Shown here: one piece after another, positions 48,207 through 61,276 of the stretch
How positions within the stretch are numbered: position 1 is the stretch's first letter
Layout: every line of letters begins with the position of its first letter
NCBI RefSeq assembly: GCF_029227915.1
Contig: NC_079888.1
Location: forward strand, 744,001 to 808,000
Source: Hydractinia symbiolongicarpus
Taxonomy: Eukaryota; Cnidaria; Hydrozoa; Anthoathecata; Hydractiniidae
DNA: 64,000 nt
Direction: 5' to 3'
Program-made: the position numbers and the translations under genes
Notes under the pieces: generated by a model
The model's database searches: none
Seen by the model: the letters and a program-made list of their open reading frames with translations, nothing else
What the model was told of the DNA's origin: nothing

Positions 48207-51200
48207 CTTAGTAAGATCGGAACAAATCGCTAAATACATGTTGGTACGAATACGTGACGCAATCGTTGTAACTCAAACGGATTGACACCGTTAGAAAGTC
48301 AATGAAAAGTAGTTTTTGAAACTGTCTCTATTTCTTCAGCGCAAACTAATGGCTAGGATTGGTCCCACAGTAAAAAATGACTTATTTATCGAAATTTTTA
48401 AATAAAGTGCTACCACAGGGTCCAGTGTAATCGCTGAGTTCCGGCAATCATGAGAAGTTAAAAAGAATGTTATTTCTTGGAGTCCAATTGGCTCATCTAT
48501 CACATTTATAAGGTCACAGTCCAAAATCAGTCCAATTAAATCCCACAGTCAATCGTTTCACTTTTAAAAGCGATACAACTTAGTAATATCGGAACAAAAT
48601 CACTAAATACATGTTGGTACAAATTGTTGACGCAACCGTTGTAACTCAAACGGATTGCCACCGTTAAAAAGACAATGAAATGTAGTTTTTGAAACTGTCT
48701 CTATTTCTTCAGCGTGAACTAACGGCTAGGATTGGTCCCACAGTAAAAAATGACTTATTTATCTGAATTTTTAAATGAAGCGCTACCATAGGGTCCAGTG
48801 TAATCGTTGAGTTCCGGCAATCATGTCGAGTTAAAAAGAATGTTATTTCTTGGAGTCCAATTGGCTCATTTATCACATTTATAAGGTCACAGTCCAAAAT
48901 CGGTGTAATTAAATCCCACAGTCAATCGTTTCACTTTTAAAAGCGATACAACTTAGTAATATCGGAACAAAATCACTAAATACATGTTGGTACAAATTGT
49001 TGACGCAACCGTTGTAACTCAAACGGATTGCCACCGTTAAAAAGACAATGAAATGTAGTTTTTGAAACTGTCTCTATTTCTTCAGCGTGAACTAACGGCT
49101 AGGATTGGTCCCACAGTAAAAAATGACATATTTATCTAAATTTTTAAATGAAGCGCTACCATAGGGTCCAGTGTAATCGTTGAGTTCCGGCAATCATGTC
49201 GAGTTAAAAAGAATGTTATTTCTTGGAGTCCAATTGGCTCATTTATCACATTTATAAGGTCACAGTCCAAAATCGGTGTAATTAAATCCCACAGTCAATC
49301 GTTTCACTTTTAAAAGCGATACAACTTAGTAATATCGGAACAAAATCACTAAATACATGTTGGTACAAATTGTTGACGCAACCGTTGTAACTCAAACGGA
49401 TTGCCACCGTTAAAAAGACAATGAAATGTAGTTTTTGAAACTGTCTCTATTTCTTCAGCGTGAAGTAACGGATAGGATTGGTCCCAGAGTAAAAAATTAC
49501 TTTTTTGTCGAAATTTTTAAATAAAGCGCTACCACAGGGTCCAGTGTAATCGCTGAGTTCCGGCAATCATGTCAAATTAAGAAGATTGTCATTCCTTGGA
49601 GTCCAATTGGCTCATTTATCACATTTATAAGATCACAGCCCAGAATCAGTTCAATTAAGTCCCACAGTCAATCGTTTCACTTTTAAAAGCGATACAACTT
49701 AGTAAAATCTGAAAAAAACGCTAAATACATGTTGGTACGAATATGTGAAGCAACCGTTGTAACTCAAACGAATTGACACCGTTAGAAAGTCAATGAAAGG
49801 AAGTTTTTGAAACTGTCTCTACTTCTTCAGCGTGAACCAACGGATTTGATTGGTCCCACAGTAAAAAATGACTTATTTATCTAAGTTTTTAAATAAAGCA
49901 CTACCACAGGGTCCAGTGTAATCGTTGAGTTCCGGCAATCATGTCGAGTTAAAAAGAATGTTATTTCTTGGATTCCAATTGGCTCATTTATCACATTTAT
50001 AAGATCACAGTCCAGAATCAGTTCAATTAAGTCCCACAGTCAATCGTTTCACTTTTAAAAGCGATACAACTTAGTAATATCGGAAAAAAACGCTAAATAC
50101 ATGTTGGTACGAATATGTGAAGCAACCGTTGTAACTCAAACGGATTGACACCGTTAGAAATTCAATGAAAGGTAGTTTTTGAAACTGTCTCTATTTCTTC
50201 AGCGTGAAATAATAGATAGGATTGGTCCCACAGTAAAAAATGACTTATTTATCTAAGTTTTTGAATAAAGCGCTACCACAGGGTCCAGTGTAATCGTTGA
50301 GTTCCAGTAATCATGTCGAGTTAAAAAGAATGTTATTTCTTGTAGTTCAATTGGCTCATTCATCACATTTATAAGGTCACAGTCCAGAATCAGTTCAATT
50401 AAGTCCCACAGTCAATCGTTTCACTTTTAAAAGCGATACAACTTAGTAAGATCGGAGAAAACGCTAAATACATGTTGGTACGAATATGTGAAGCAACCGT
50501 TGTAACTCAAACGGATTGACACCGTTAGAAATTCAATGAAAGGTAGTTTTTGAAACTGTCTCTATTTCTTCAGCGTGAAATAATAGATAGGATTGGTCCC
50601 ACAGTAAAAAATGACTTATTTATCTAAGTTTTTGAATAAAGCGCTACCACAGGGTCCAGTGTAATCGTTGAGTTCCGGCAATCATGTCGAGTTAAAAAGA
50701 ATGTTATTTCTTGTAGTTCAATTGGCTCATTCATCACATTTATAAGGTCACAGTCCAGAATCAGTTCAATTAAGTCCCACAGTCAATCGTTTCACTTTTA
50801 AAAGCGATACAACTTAGTAAGATCGGAAAAAACGCTAAATACATGTTGGTACGAATATGTGAAGCAACCGTTGTAACTCACACGGATTGACACCGTTAGA
50901 AAGTCAATGAAAGGCAGTTTTTGAAACTGTCTCTATTTCTTCAGCGCAAACTAACGGATTTGATTGGTCCCACAGTAAAAAATGACTTATTTATCTAAGT
51001 TTTTAAATAAAGCACTACCACAGGGTCCAGTGTAATCGTTAAGTTCCGGCAATCATGTCGAGTTAAAAAGAATGTTATTTCTTGGATTCCAATTAGCTCA
51101 TTTATCACATTTATAAGATCACAGTCCAGAATCAGTTCAATTAAGTCCCACAGTCAATCGTTTCACTTTTAAAAGCGATACAACTTAGTAATATCGGGAA

Positions 51201-51555
51201 AAAACGCTAAATACATGTTGGTACGAATATGTGAAGCAACCGTTGTAACTGAAACGGATTGAAACCGTTAGAAAGTCAATGAAAGGTAGTTTTTGAAACT
51301 GTCTCTATTTCTTCAGCGTGAAATAACAGATAGGATTGGTCCCACAGTAAAAAATGACTTATTTATCCAAGTTTTTGAATAAAGCGCTACCACAGGGTCC
51401 AGTGTAATCGTTGAGTTCCGGCAATCATGTCGAGTTAAAAAGAATGTTATTTCTTGTAGTTCAATTGGCTCATTCATCACATTTATAAGGTCACAGTCCA
51501 GAATCAGTTCAATTAACTCCCACAGTCAATCGTTTCACTTTTAAAAGCGATACAT
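48207..51555 (+). repeat. Third HOR copy 2: nine monomers a-b-b-(b/x/z)-c-d-d-e-f (3,349 bp)
   Basis: Monomer starts are 48207 (a), 48579 (b), 48952 (b), 49325 (b/x/z hybrid), 49698 (c), 50070 (d), 50442 (d), 50813 (e) and 51184 (f). The monomer count matches copy 1 but the content does not: y is gone, x and z are merged into one hybrid behind a b head, and b and d are duplicated. The hybrid at 49325 reads 'ggtacaaattgttg' (b), then 'gaagtaacgg' and 'cagagtaaaaaattac' (x), then 'gaagattgtc' and 'cagcccag' (z). Confidence 0.88.
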
Positions 51556-53417
51556 CTTAGTAAGATCGGAACAAATCGCTAAATACATGTTGGTACGAAT
51601 ACGTGACGCAATCGTTGTAACTCAAACGGATTGACACCGTTAGAAAGTCAATGAAAAGTAGTTTTTGAAACTGTCTCTATTTCTTCAGCGCAAACTAACG
51701 GCTAGGATTGGTCCCACAGTAAAAAATGACTTATTTATCGAAATTTTTAAATAAAGCGCTACCACAGGGTCCAGTGTAATCGCTGAGTTCCGGCAATCAC
51801 GAGAAGTTAAAAAGAATGTTATTTCTTGGAGTCCAATTGGCTCATTTATCACATTTATAAGGTCACAGTCCAAAATCAGTCCAATTAAATCCCACAGTCA
51901 ATCGTTTCACTTTTAAAAGCGATACAACTTAGAAATATCGGAACAAAATCACTAAATACATGTTGGTACAAATTGTTGACGCAACCGTTGTAACTCAAAC
52001 GGATTGCCACCGTTAAAAAGACAATGAAATGTAGTTTTTGAAACTGTCTCTATTTCTTCAGCGTGAACTAACGGCTAGGATTGGTCCCACAGTAAAAAAT
52101 GACTTATTTATCTAAATTTTTAAATGAAGCGCTACCATAGGGTCCAGTGTAATCGTTGAGTTCCGGCAAGCATGTCGAGTTAAAAAGAATGTTATTTCTT
52201 GGAGTCCAATTGGCTCATTTATCACATTTATAAGGTCACAGTCCAAAATCGGTCCAATTAAATCCCACAGTCAATCGTTTCACTTTTAAAAGCGATACAA
52301 CTTAGTAATATCGGAACAAAATCACTAAATACATGTTGGTACAAATTGTTGACGCAACCGTTGTAACTCAAACGGATTGCCACCGTTAAAACGACAATGA
52401 AATGTAGTTTTTGAAACTGTCTCTATTTCTTCAGCGTGAACAAACGGCTAGGATTGGTCCCACAGTAAAAAATGACATATTTATCTAAATTTTTAAATGA
52501 AGCGCTACCATAGGGTCCAGTGTAATCGTTGAGTTCCGGCAATCATGTCGAGTTAAAAAGAATGTTATTTCTTGGAGTCCAATTGGCTCATTTATCACAT
52601 TTATAAGATGACAGTCCAGAATCAGTTCAATTAAGTCCCACTGTCAATCGTTTCACTTTCAAAAGCGATACCACTTAGTAATATCGAAAAAAAACACTTA
52701 ATACATGTTGGTACGGATATGTGAAGCAACCGTTGTAACTCAAACGGATTGACACCGTTAGAAAGTCAATGAAAGGTAGTTTTTGAAACTGTCTCTATTT
52801 CTTCAGCGTGAAGTAACGGATAGGATTGGTCCCAGAGTAAAAAATTACTTTTTTGTCGAAATTTTTAAATAAAGCGCTACCACAGGGTCCAGTGTAATCG
52901 CTGAGTTCCGGCAATCATGTCAAATTAAGAAGATTGTCATTCCTTGGAGTCCAATTGGCTCATTTATCACATTTATAAGATCACAGCCCAGAATCAGTTC
53001 AATTAAGTCCCACAGTCAATCGTTTCACTTTTAAAAGCGATACAACTTAGTAATATCTGAAAAAAACGCTAAATACATGTTGGTACGAATATGTGAAGCA
53101 ACCGTTGTAACTCAAACGAATTGACACCGTTAGAAAGTCAATGAAAGGAAGTTTTTGAAACTGTCTCTACTTCTTCAGTGTGAACCAACGGATTTGATTG
53201 GTCCCACAGTAAAAAATGACTTATTTATCTAAGTTTTTAAATAAAGCACTACCACAGGGTCCAGTGTAATCGTTGAGTTCCGGAAATCATGTCGAGTTAA
53301 AGAGAATGTTATTTCTTGGATTCCAATTGGCTCATTTATCACATTTATAAGATCACAGTCCAGAATCAGTTCAATTAAGTCCCACAGTCAATCGTTTCAC
53401 TTTTAAAAGCGATACAA
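51556..53417 (+). repeat. Third HOR copy 3: five monomers a-b-b-(x/z)-c (1,862 bp)
   Basis: Monomer starts are 51556 (a), 51928 (b), 52301 (b), 52674 (x/z hybrid) and 53046 (c). After c the array returns to a type-a monomer at 53418, skipping d, e and f. The phase box of the first monomer is mutated to 'gatacatcttag', a change also present at 53790. The x/z hybrid keeps the full x head (cacttaatacatg), so it represents the step before the b/x/z hybrid of copy 2 or a sister product. Confidence 0.87.
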
Positions 53418-56400
53418 CTTAGTAATATCGGAAAAAAAAGCTAAATACATGTTGGTACGAATATGTGAAGCAACCGTTGTAACTCAAACGGATTGACACC
53501 GTTAGAAAGTCAATGAAAGGCAGTTTTTGAAACTGTCTCTATTTCTTCAGCGCAAACTAACGGCTAGGATTGGTCCCACAGTAAAAAATGACTTATTTAT
53601 CGAAATTTTTAAATAAAGCGCTACCACAGGGTCCAGTGTAATCGCTGAGTTCCGGCAATCATGAGAAGTTAAAAAGAATGTTATTTCTTGGAGTCCAATT
53701 GGCTCATTTATCACATTTATAAGGTCACAGTCCAAAATCAGTCCAATTAAATCCCACAGTCAATCGTTTCACTTTTAAAAGCGATACATCTTAGTAAGAT
53801 CGGAAAAAATCGCTAAATACATGTTGGTACGAATATGTGAAGCAACCGTTGTAACTCAAACGGATTGACACCGTTAGAAAGTCAATGAAATGTAGTTTTT
53901 GAAACTTTCTGTACTTCTTCAGCGCGAACTAACGGCTACGATTGGTCCCACATTAAAAAATGACTTATTTATCTTAATTTTTAAATAAAGCGCTCCCACA
54001 GCGCCCAGTGTAATCGCTGAGTTCCGGCAATCATGTCAAATTAAGAAGATTGTCATTCCTTGGAATCCAATTGGCTCATTTATCACATTTAGTAGATCAC
54101 AGTCCAAAATCAGTCCAATTATAAGGTCACAGTCCAGAAACAGTTCAATTAATTCCCACAGTCAATTGTTTCACTTTTAAAAGCGATACAACTTAGTTAT
54201 ATCGGAACAAAATCACTAAATACATGTTGGTACGAATATGTGACGCAACCGTTGTAACTCAAACGGATTGCCACCCTTAAAAAGACAATGAAATGTAGTT
54301 TTTGAAACTGTCTCTATTTCTTCAGCGTGAACTAACGGCTATGATTGGTCCCACAGTAAAAAATGACTTATTAATCTTAATTTTTGAATGAAGCACTACC
54401 ACACCGCCCAGTGTAATCGCTGAGTTTCATTAATCCTGTCAGATTAAGAAGAATGTCATTCCTTGGAGTCCAATTGGCTCATTTATCACAAATATCAGGT
54501 CACAGTCCAGAATCATTTCAACTAAGTCCCACAGGCAATCGTTTTACTTTTAAAAGCTATACAACTTAGTAATATCGGAGCAAAATCACTAAATACATGT
54601 TGGCACAAATTGTTGACGCAACCGTTGTAACTCAAACGGATTGACACCGTTAGAAAGTCAATGAAATGTAGTCTTTGAAACTGTCTCTATTTGTTCAGCG
54701 TGAACTAACAGATAGGATTGGTCCCACAGTAAAAAATGACTTATTTATCGAATTTTTAAATGAAGCGCTACCACAGGGTCCAGTGTAATCGCTGAGTTCC
54801 GGCAATCATGTCAAATTAAGAAGATTGTCATTCCTTGGAGTCCAATTGGCTCATTTATCACATTTATAAGATCACAGTCCAAAATCAGTCCAATTAAGTC
54901 CCACAGGCAATCGTTTTACTTTTAAAAGCTATACAACTTAGTAATATCGGAGCAAAATCACTAAATACATGTTGGCACAAATTGTTGACGCAACCGTTGT
55001 AACTCAAACGGATTGCCACCGTTAAAAAGACAATGAAATGTAGTTTTTGAAACTGTCTCTATTTCTTCAGCGTGAACTAACGGCTATGATTGGTCCCACA
55101 GTAAAAAATGACTTATTAATCTTAATTTTTAAATGAAGCACTACCACACCGCCCAGTGTAATCGCTGAGTTTCATTAATCCTGTCAGATTAAGAAGAATG
55201 TCATTCCTTGGAGTCCAATTGGCTCATTTATCACATTTATCAGGTCACAGTCCAGAATCATTTCAACTAAGTCCCACAGTCAATTGGTTCAACGTTAAAA
55301 GCGATACAACTTAGTAATATCGGAACAAAATCACTAAATACATGTTGGTACGAATATGTGGCGCAACCGTTGCAACTCAAACGGATTGACACCGTTAAAA
55401 AGACATGAAATGTAGTTTTTGAATCTGTCTCTATTTCTTCAGCGTGACCTAACGGATAGGATTGGTCCCACAGTAAAAAATGACTTATTTATCGAAATTT
55501 TTAAATGAAGCGCTACCACAGGGTCCAGTGTAATCGCTGAGTTCCGGCAATTATGTCAAGTTAAAAAGAATGTTATTTCTTGGAGTTCAATTGGCTCATT
55601 TATCACAAATATCAGGTCACAGTCCAGAATCATTTCAATTAAGTCCCACAGTCAATTGGTTCAACGTTAAAAGCGATACAACTTAGTAATATCGGAACAA
55701 AATCACTAAATACATGTTGGTACGAATATGTGACGCAACCGTTGTAACTCAAACGGATTGACACCGTTGAAAAGGCAATGAAATGTAGTTTTTGAAACTG
55801 TCTCTATTTGTTCAGCGTGAACTAACAGATAGGATTGGTCCCACAGCAAAAACTGACTTATTTATCGAAATTTTTAAATGAAGCGCTACCACAGGGTCCA
55901 GTGTAATCGCTGAGTTCCGGCAATCATGTCAAATTAAGAAGATTGTCATTCCTTGGAGTCCAATTGGCTCATTTATCACATTTATAAGATCACAGTCCAG
56001 AATCATTTCAACTAAGTCCCACAGTCAATCGGTTCACCGTTAAAAGCGATACAACTTAGTAATATCGGAACAAAATCACTAAATACATGTTGGTACGAAT
56101 ATGTGACGCAACCGTTGTAACTCAAAAGGATTGACACCGTTAAAAAGACAATGAGATGAATTTTTGAAACTGTCTCTATTTCTTCAGCGTGAACTAACGG
56201 ATAGGATTGGTCCCACAGTTAAAAAATGACTTATTAATCTTAATTTTTAAATGAAGCACTACCACACCGCCCAGTGTAATCGGTGAGTTTCATTAATCCT
56301 GTCAAATTAAAAAGAATGCCATTCCTTGGAGTCCAATTGCCTCATTTATCACATTTATCAGGTCACAGTCCAGAATCAGTTGAACTAAGTCCCACAGTTA

Positions 56401-56427
56401 ATCGGTTCACCGTTAAAAGCGATACAA
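53418..56427 (+). repeat. Diverged zone of eight monomers
   Basis: Monomer starts are 53418 (type a), 53790, 54192, 54565, 54937, 55310, 55682 and 56055. The boundary of 54565 and 54937 shares a private string ('caggcaatcg', 'gctatacaac', 'ggagcaaaatc', 'ggcacaaattgttg') found near 54533 and 54905, a one-monomer tandem duplication of 372 bp. Several of these monomers carry 'ttgttcagcg' and 'aacagatagg', which recur in the right-hand HOR. Only satellite DNA is present. Confidence 0.82.
53790..54191 (+). repeat. Long monomer (402 bp) with a ~30 bp internal direct duplication
   Basis: After 'aaaatcagtccaatt' near 54120 the sequence steps back to 'ataaggtcacagtccag' and passes through the same part of the monomer again before reaching 'aattcccacag'. 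The two passes are not identical ('aaaatcagtcc' then 'gaaacagttc'), so the second pass came from a different monomer type. This is an exchange between misaligned copies rather than simple slippage. Confidence 0.87.
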
Positions 56428-59039
56428 CTTAGTAATATCGGAACAAAATCACTAAATACATGTTGGTACGAATATGTGACGCAACCGTTGTAACTCAAAC
56501 GGATTGACACCGTTAAAAAGACAATGAAATGTAGTTTTTGAAACTGTCTCTATTTGTTCAGAGTGAACTAACAGATAGGATTGGTCCCACAGTAAAAAAT
56601 GACTTATTTATCGAAATCTTTAAATGAAGCGCTACCACAGGGTCCAGTGTAATCGCTGAGTTCCGGCAATCCTGTCAAATTAAGAAGAATGTCATTCCTT
56701 GGAGTCCAATTGGCTCATTTATCACATTTATAAGATCACAGTCCAAAATCAGTCCAATTAAGTCCCACAGGAAATCGTTTCACTTTTAAAAGCTATACAA
56801 CTTAGTAATATCGGACAAAATCACTAAATACATGTTGGTACAAATTGTTGACGCAACCGTTGTAACTCAAACGGATTGCCACCGTTAAAAAGACAATGAA
56901 ATGTAGTTCTTGAAACTGTCTCTATTTCTTCAGCGTGAACTAACGGCTAGGATTGGTCCCACAGTAAAAAATGACTTATTAATCTTTATTTTTAAATGAA
57001 GCACTACCACACGGCCAGTGTAACCGCTGAGTTTCATTAATCCTGTCAAATTAAGAAGAATGTCATTCCTTGGAGTCCAATTGGCTCATTTATCACATTT
57101 ATCAGGTCACAGTCCAGAATCAGTTGAACTAAGTCCCACAGTTAATCGGTTCGCCGTTAAAAGCGATACAACTTAGTAATATCGGAACAAAATCACTAAA
57201 TACATGTTGGTACGAATATGTGACGCAACCGTTGTAACTGAAACGGATTGACACCGTTAAAAAGACAATGAAATGTAGTTTTTGAAACTGTCTCTATTTC
57301 TTCAGCGTGAACTAACGGATAGGATTGGTCTCACAGTAAAAAATGACTTATTTATCGAAATTTTTAAATGAAGCGCTACCACAGGATCCAGTGTAATCGC
57401 TGAGTTCCGGCAATTATGTCGAGTTAAAAAGTATGTTATTTCTTGGAGTTCAATTGGCTCATTTATCACATTTATCAGGTCACAGTCCAGAATCATTTCA
57501 ACTAAGTCCCACAGTCAATCGGTTCACCGTTAAAAGCGATACAACTTAGTAATATCGGAACAAAATCACTAAATACATGTTGGTACGAATATGTGACGCA
57601 ACCGATGTAACTCAAACGGATTGACACCGTTAAAAAGACAATGAAATGTAGTTTTTGAAACTGTCTCTATTTCTTCAGCGTGAACTAACGGATACGATTG
57701 GTCCCACAGTAAAAAAATAACTTATTAATCTTAATTTTTAAATGAAGCACTACCACACCGCCCAGTGTAATCGCTGAGTTTCATTAATCCTGTCAAATTA
57801 AAAAGAATGTTATTCATTGGAGTCCAATTGCCTCATTTATCACATTTATCAGGTCACAGTCCAGAATCAGTTGAACTAAGTCCCACAGTTAATCGGTTCA
57901 CCGTTAAAAGCGATACAACTTAGTAATATCGGAACAAAGTCACTAAATACATGTTGGTAAGAATATGTGACGCAACCGTTGTAACTCAAACGGATTGACA
58001 CCGTTAAAAAGACAATGAAATGTAGTTTTTGAAACTGTCTCTATTTCTTCAGTGTGAACTAACGGATAGGATTGGTCCCACAGTAAAAAATGACTTATTT
58101 ATCGAAATTTTTAAATGAAGCGCTACCACAGGGTCCAGTGTAATTGCTGAGTTCCAGCAATTATGTCGAGTTAAAAAGATTGTCATTCCTAGGAGACCAA
58201 GTGACTCATTTCTCACATTTAGCAGGTCACAGTCCAGAATCAGTTCAATTAAGTCCCACAGTCAATCGTTTCAGTCTTAAAAGCGATACAACTTAGTAAT
58301 ACCGGAAGAAATCGCTAAATACATGTTGTTATGAATCTTTGACGCAACCGTTGTAACTCAAACGGATTGACACCGTTAGAAAGTCAATGAAATCTAGTTT
58401 TTGAAACTGTCTCTATTTCTCCAGCGCGAACTAACGGCTAGGATTGGTCCCACAGTAAAAAAAAATGACATATTTATCTTAATTTTTAAATAAAGCGCTC
58501 CCACAGCGCCCAGTGTAATCGCTGAGTTCCGGCAATCATGTCGAGTTAAAAAGAATGTTATTTCTTGGAGTCCATTTGGCTCATTTATCACATTTATCAG
58601 GTCACAGTCCAGAATCAGTTCAACTAAGTCCCACAGTCAATCGGTTCACCGTTAAAAGTGATACAACTTAGTAATATCGGAACAAAATCACTAAATACAT
58701 GTTGGTACGAATATGTGAAGCAACCGTTGTAACTAAAACGGATTGACACCGTTAGAAAGTCAATGAAAGGTACTTTTTGAAACTGTCTCTATTTCTTCAG
58801 CGTGAACTAACGGATAGGATTGGTCCCACAGTAAAAAATTACTAGTTTATCGAAATTTTTAAATAAAGCGCTACCACAGGGTCCAGTGTAATCGCTGAGT
58901 TCCGGCAATCATGTCAAGTTAAAAAGAATGTTATTTCTTGGAGTTCAATTGGCTCATTTATCACATTTATAAGGTCACAGTCCAGAAACAGTTCAATTCA
59001 TTCCCACAGTCAATCGTTTCACTTTTAAAAGCGATACAA
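56428..59039 (+). repeat. Fourth HOR copy 1: seven monomers (2,612 bp)
   Basis: Monomer starts are 56428, 56801, 57172, 57545, 57919, 58292 and 58667. Markers in order: 'ttgttcagagtg'; 'ggacaaaatcac' with 'cacacggccag'; 'gtctcacag' with 'acaggatccag'; 'accgatgtaac' with 'aaaaaaataac'; 'ttggtaagaatatg' with 'cttcagtgtg'; 'aataccggaag' with 'tgttgttatgaat'; 'actagtttatcg'. The copy truly starts at about 56500: left of that point the sequence follows the older monomers ('gacgcaaccgttgtaactc' rather than 'gaagcaaccgttgtaacta'). Confidence 0.92.
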
Positions 59040-61276
59040 ATTAGTAAGATCGGAACAAATCGCTAAATACATGTTGGTACGAATACGTGAAGCAACCGTT
59101 GTAACTAAAACGGATTGACACCGTTAAAAAGACAATGAAATGTAGTTTTTGAAACTGTCTCTATTTGTTCAGAGTGAACTAACAGATAGGATTGGTCCCA
59201 CAGTAAAAAATGACTTATTTATCGAAATCTTTAAATGAAGCGCTACCACAGGGTCCAGTGTAATCGCTGAGTTCCGGCAATCCTGTCAAATTAAGAAGAA
59301 TGTCATTCCTTGGAGTCCAATTGGCTCATTTATCACATTTATAAGATCACAGTCCAAAATCAGTCCAATTAAGTCCCACAGGAAATCGTTTCACTTTTAA
59401 AAGCTATACAACTTAGTAATATCGGACAAAATCACTAAATACATGTTGGTACAAATTGTTGACGCAACCGTTGTAACTCAAACGGATTGCCACCGTTAAA
59501 AAGACAATGAAATGTAGTTCTTGAAACTGTCTCTATTTCTTCAGCGTGAACTAACGGCTAGGATTGGTCCCACAGTAAAAAATGACTTATTAATCTTTAT
59601 TTTTAAATGAAGCACTACCACACGGCCAGTGTAACCGCTGAGTTTCATTAATCCTGTCAAATTAAGAAGAATGTCATTCCTTGGAGTCCAATTGGCTCAT
59701 TTATCACATTTATCAGGTCACAGTCCAGAATCAGTTGAACTAAGTCCCACAGTTAATCGGTTCGCCGTTAAAAGCGATACAACTTAGTAATATCGGAATA
59801 AAATCACTAAATACATGTTGGTACGAATATGTGACGCAACCGTTGTAACTGAAACGGATTGACACCGTTAAAAAGACAATGAAATGTAGTTTTTGAAACT
59901 GTCTCTATTTCTTCAGCGTGAACTAACGGATAGGATTGGTCTCACAGTAAAAAATGACTTATTTATCGAAATTTTTAAATGAAGCGCTACCACAGGATCC
60001 AGTGTAATCGCTGAGTTCAGGCAATTATGTCGAGTTAAAAAGTATGTTATTTCTTGGAGTTCAATTGGCTCATTTATCACATTTATCAGGTCACAGTCCA
60101 GAATCATTTCAACTAAGTCCCACAGTCAATCGGTTCACCGTTAAAAGCGATACAACTTAGTAATATCGGAACAAAGTCACTAAATACATGTTGGTAAGAA
60201 TATGTGACGCAACCGTTGTAACTCAAACGGATTGACACCGTTAAAAAGACAATGAAATGTAGTTTTTGAAACTGTCTCTATTTCTTCAGTGTGAACTAAC
60301 GGATAGGATTGGTCCCACAGTAAAAAATGACTTATTTATCGAAATTTTTAAATGAAGCGCTACCACAGGGTCCAGTGTAATTGCTGAGTTCCAGCAATTA
60401 TGTCGAGTTAAAAAGATTGTCATTCCTAGGAGACCAAGTGACTCATTTCTCACATTTAGCAGGTCACAGTCCAGAATCAGTTCAATTAAGTCCCACAGTC
60501 AATCGTTTCAGTCTTAAAAGCGATACAACTTAGTAATACCGGAAGAAATCGCTAAATACATGTTGTTATGAATCTTTGACGCAACCGTTGTAACTCAAAC
60601 GGATTGACACCGTTAGAAAGTCAATGAAATCTAGTTTTTGAAACTTTCTCTATTTCTCCAGCGCGAACTAACGGCTAGGATTGGTCCCACAGTAAAAAAA
60701 AATGACATATTTATCTTAATTTTTAAATAAAGCGCTCCCACAGCGCCCAGTGTAATCGCTGAGTTCCGGCAATTATGTCGAGTTAAAAAGAATGTTATTT
60801 CTTGGAGTCCATTTGGCTCATTTATCACATTTATCAGGTCACAGACCAGAATCAGTTCAACTAAGTCCCACAGTCAATCGGTTCACCGTTAAAAGTGATA
60901 CAACTTAGTAATATCGGAACAAAATCACTAAATACATGTTGGTACGAATATGTGAAGCAACCGTTGTAACTAAAACGGATTGACACCGTTAGAAAGTCAA
61001 TGAAAGGTACTTTTTGAAACTGTCTCTATTTCTTCAGCGTGAACTAACGGATAGGATTGGTCCCACAGTAAAAAATTACTAGTTTATCGAAATTTTTAAA
61101 TAAAGCGCTACCACAGGGTCCAGTGTAATCGCTGAGTTCCGGCAATCATGTCAAGTTAAAAAGAATGTTATTTCTTGGAGTTCAATTGGCTCATTTATCA
61201 CATTTATAAGGTCACAGTCCAGAAACAGTTCAATTCATTCCCACAGTCAATCGTTTCACTTTTAAAAGCGATACAA
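59040..61276 (+). repeat. Fourth HOR copy 2: six monomers (2,237 bp), one monomer cleanly missing
   Basis: Monomer starts are 59040, 59412, 59783, 60156, 60529 and 60904. The order of copy 1 is kept, but the fourth monomer (57545-57918, marker 'accgatgtaac') is absent: the third monomer passes directly into the 'ttggtaagaatatg' monomer at 60156. No partial monomer or scar is left, so the exchange was in phase. A few private changes are present, for example 'ggaataaaatcac' near 59792, 'gttcaggcaatt' near 60015 and 'cacagaccag' near 60841. Confidence 0.92.
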
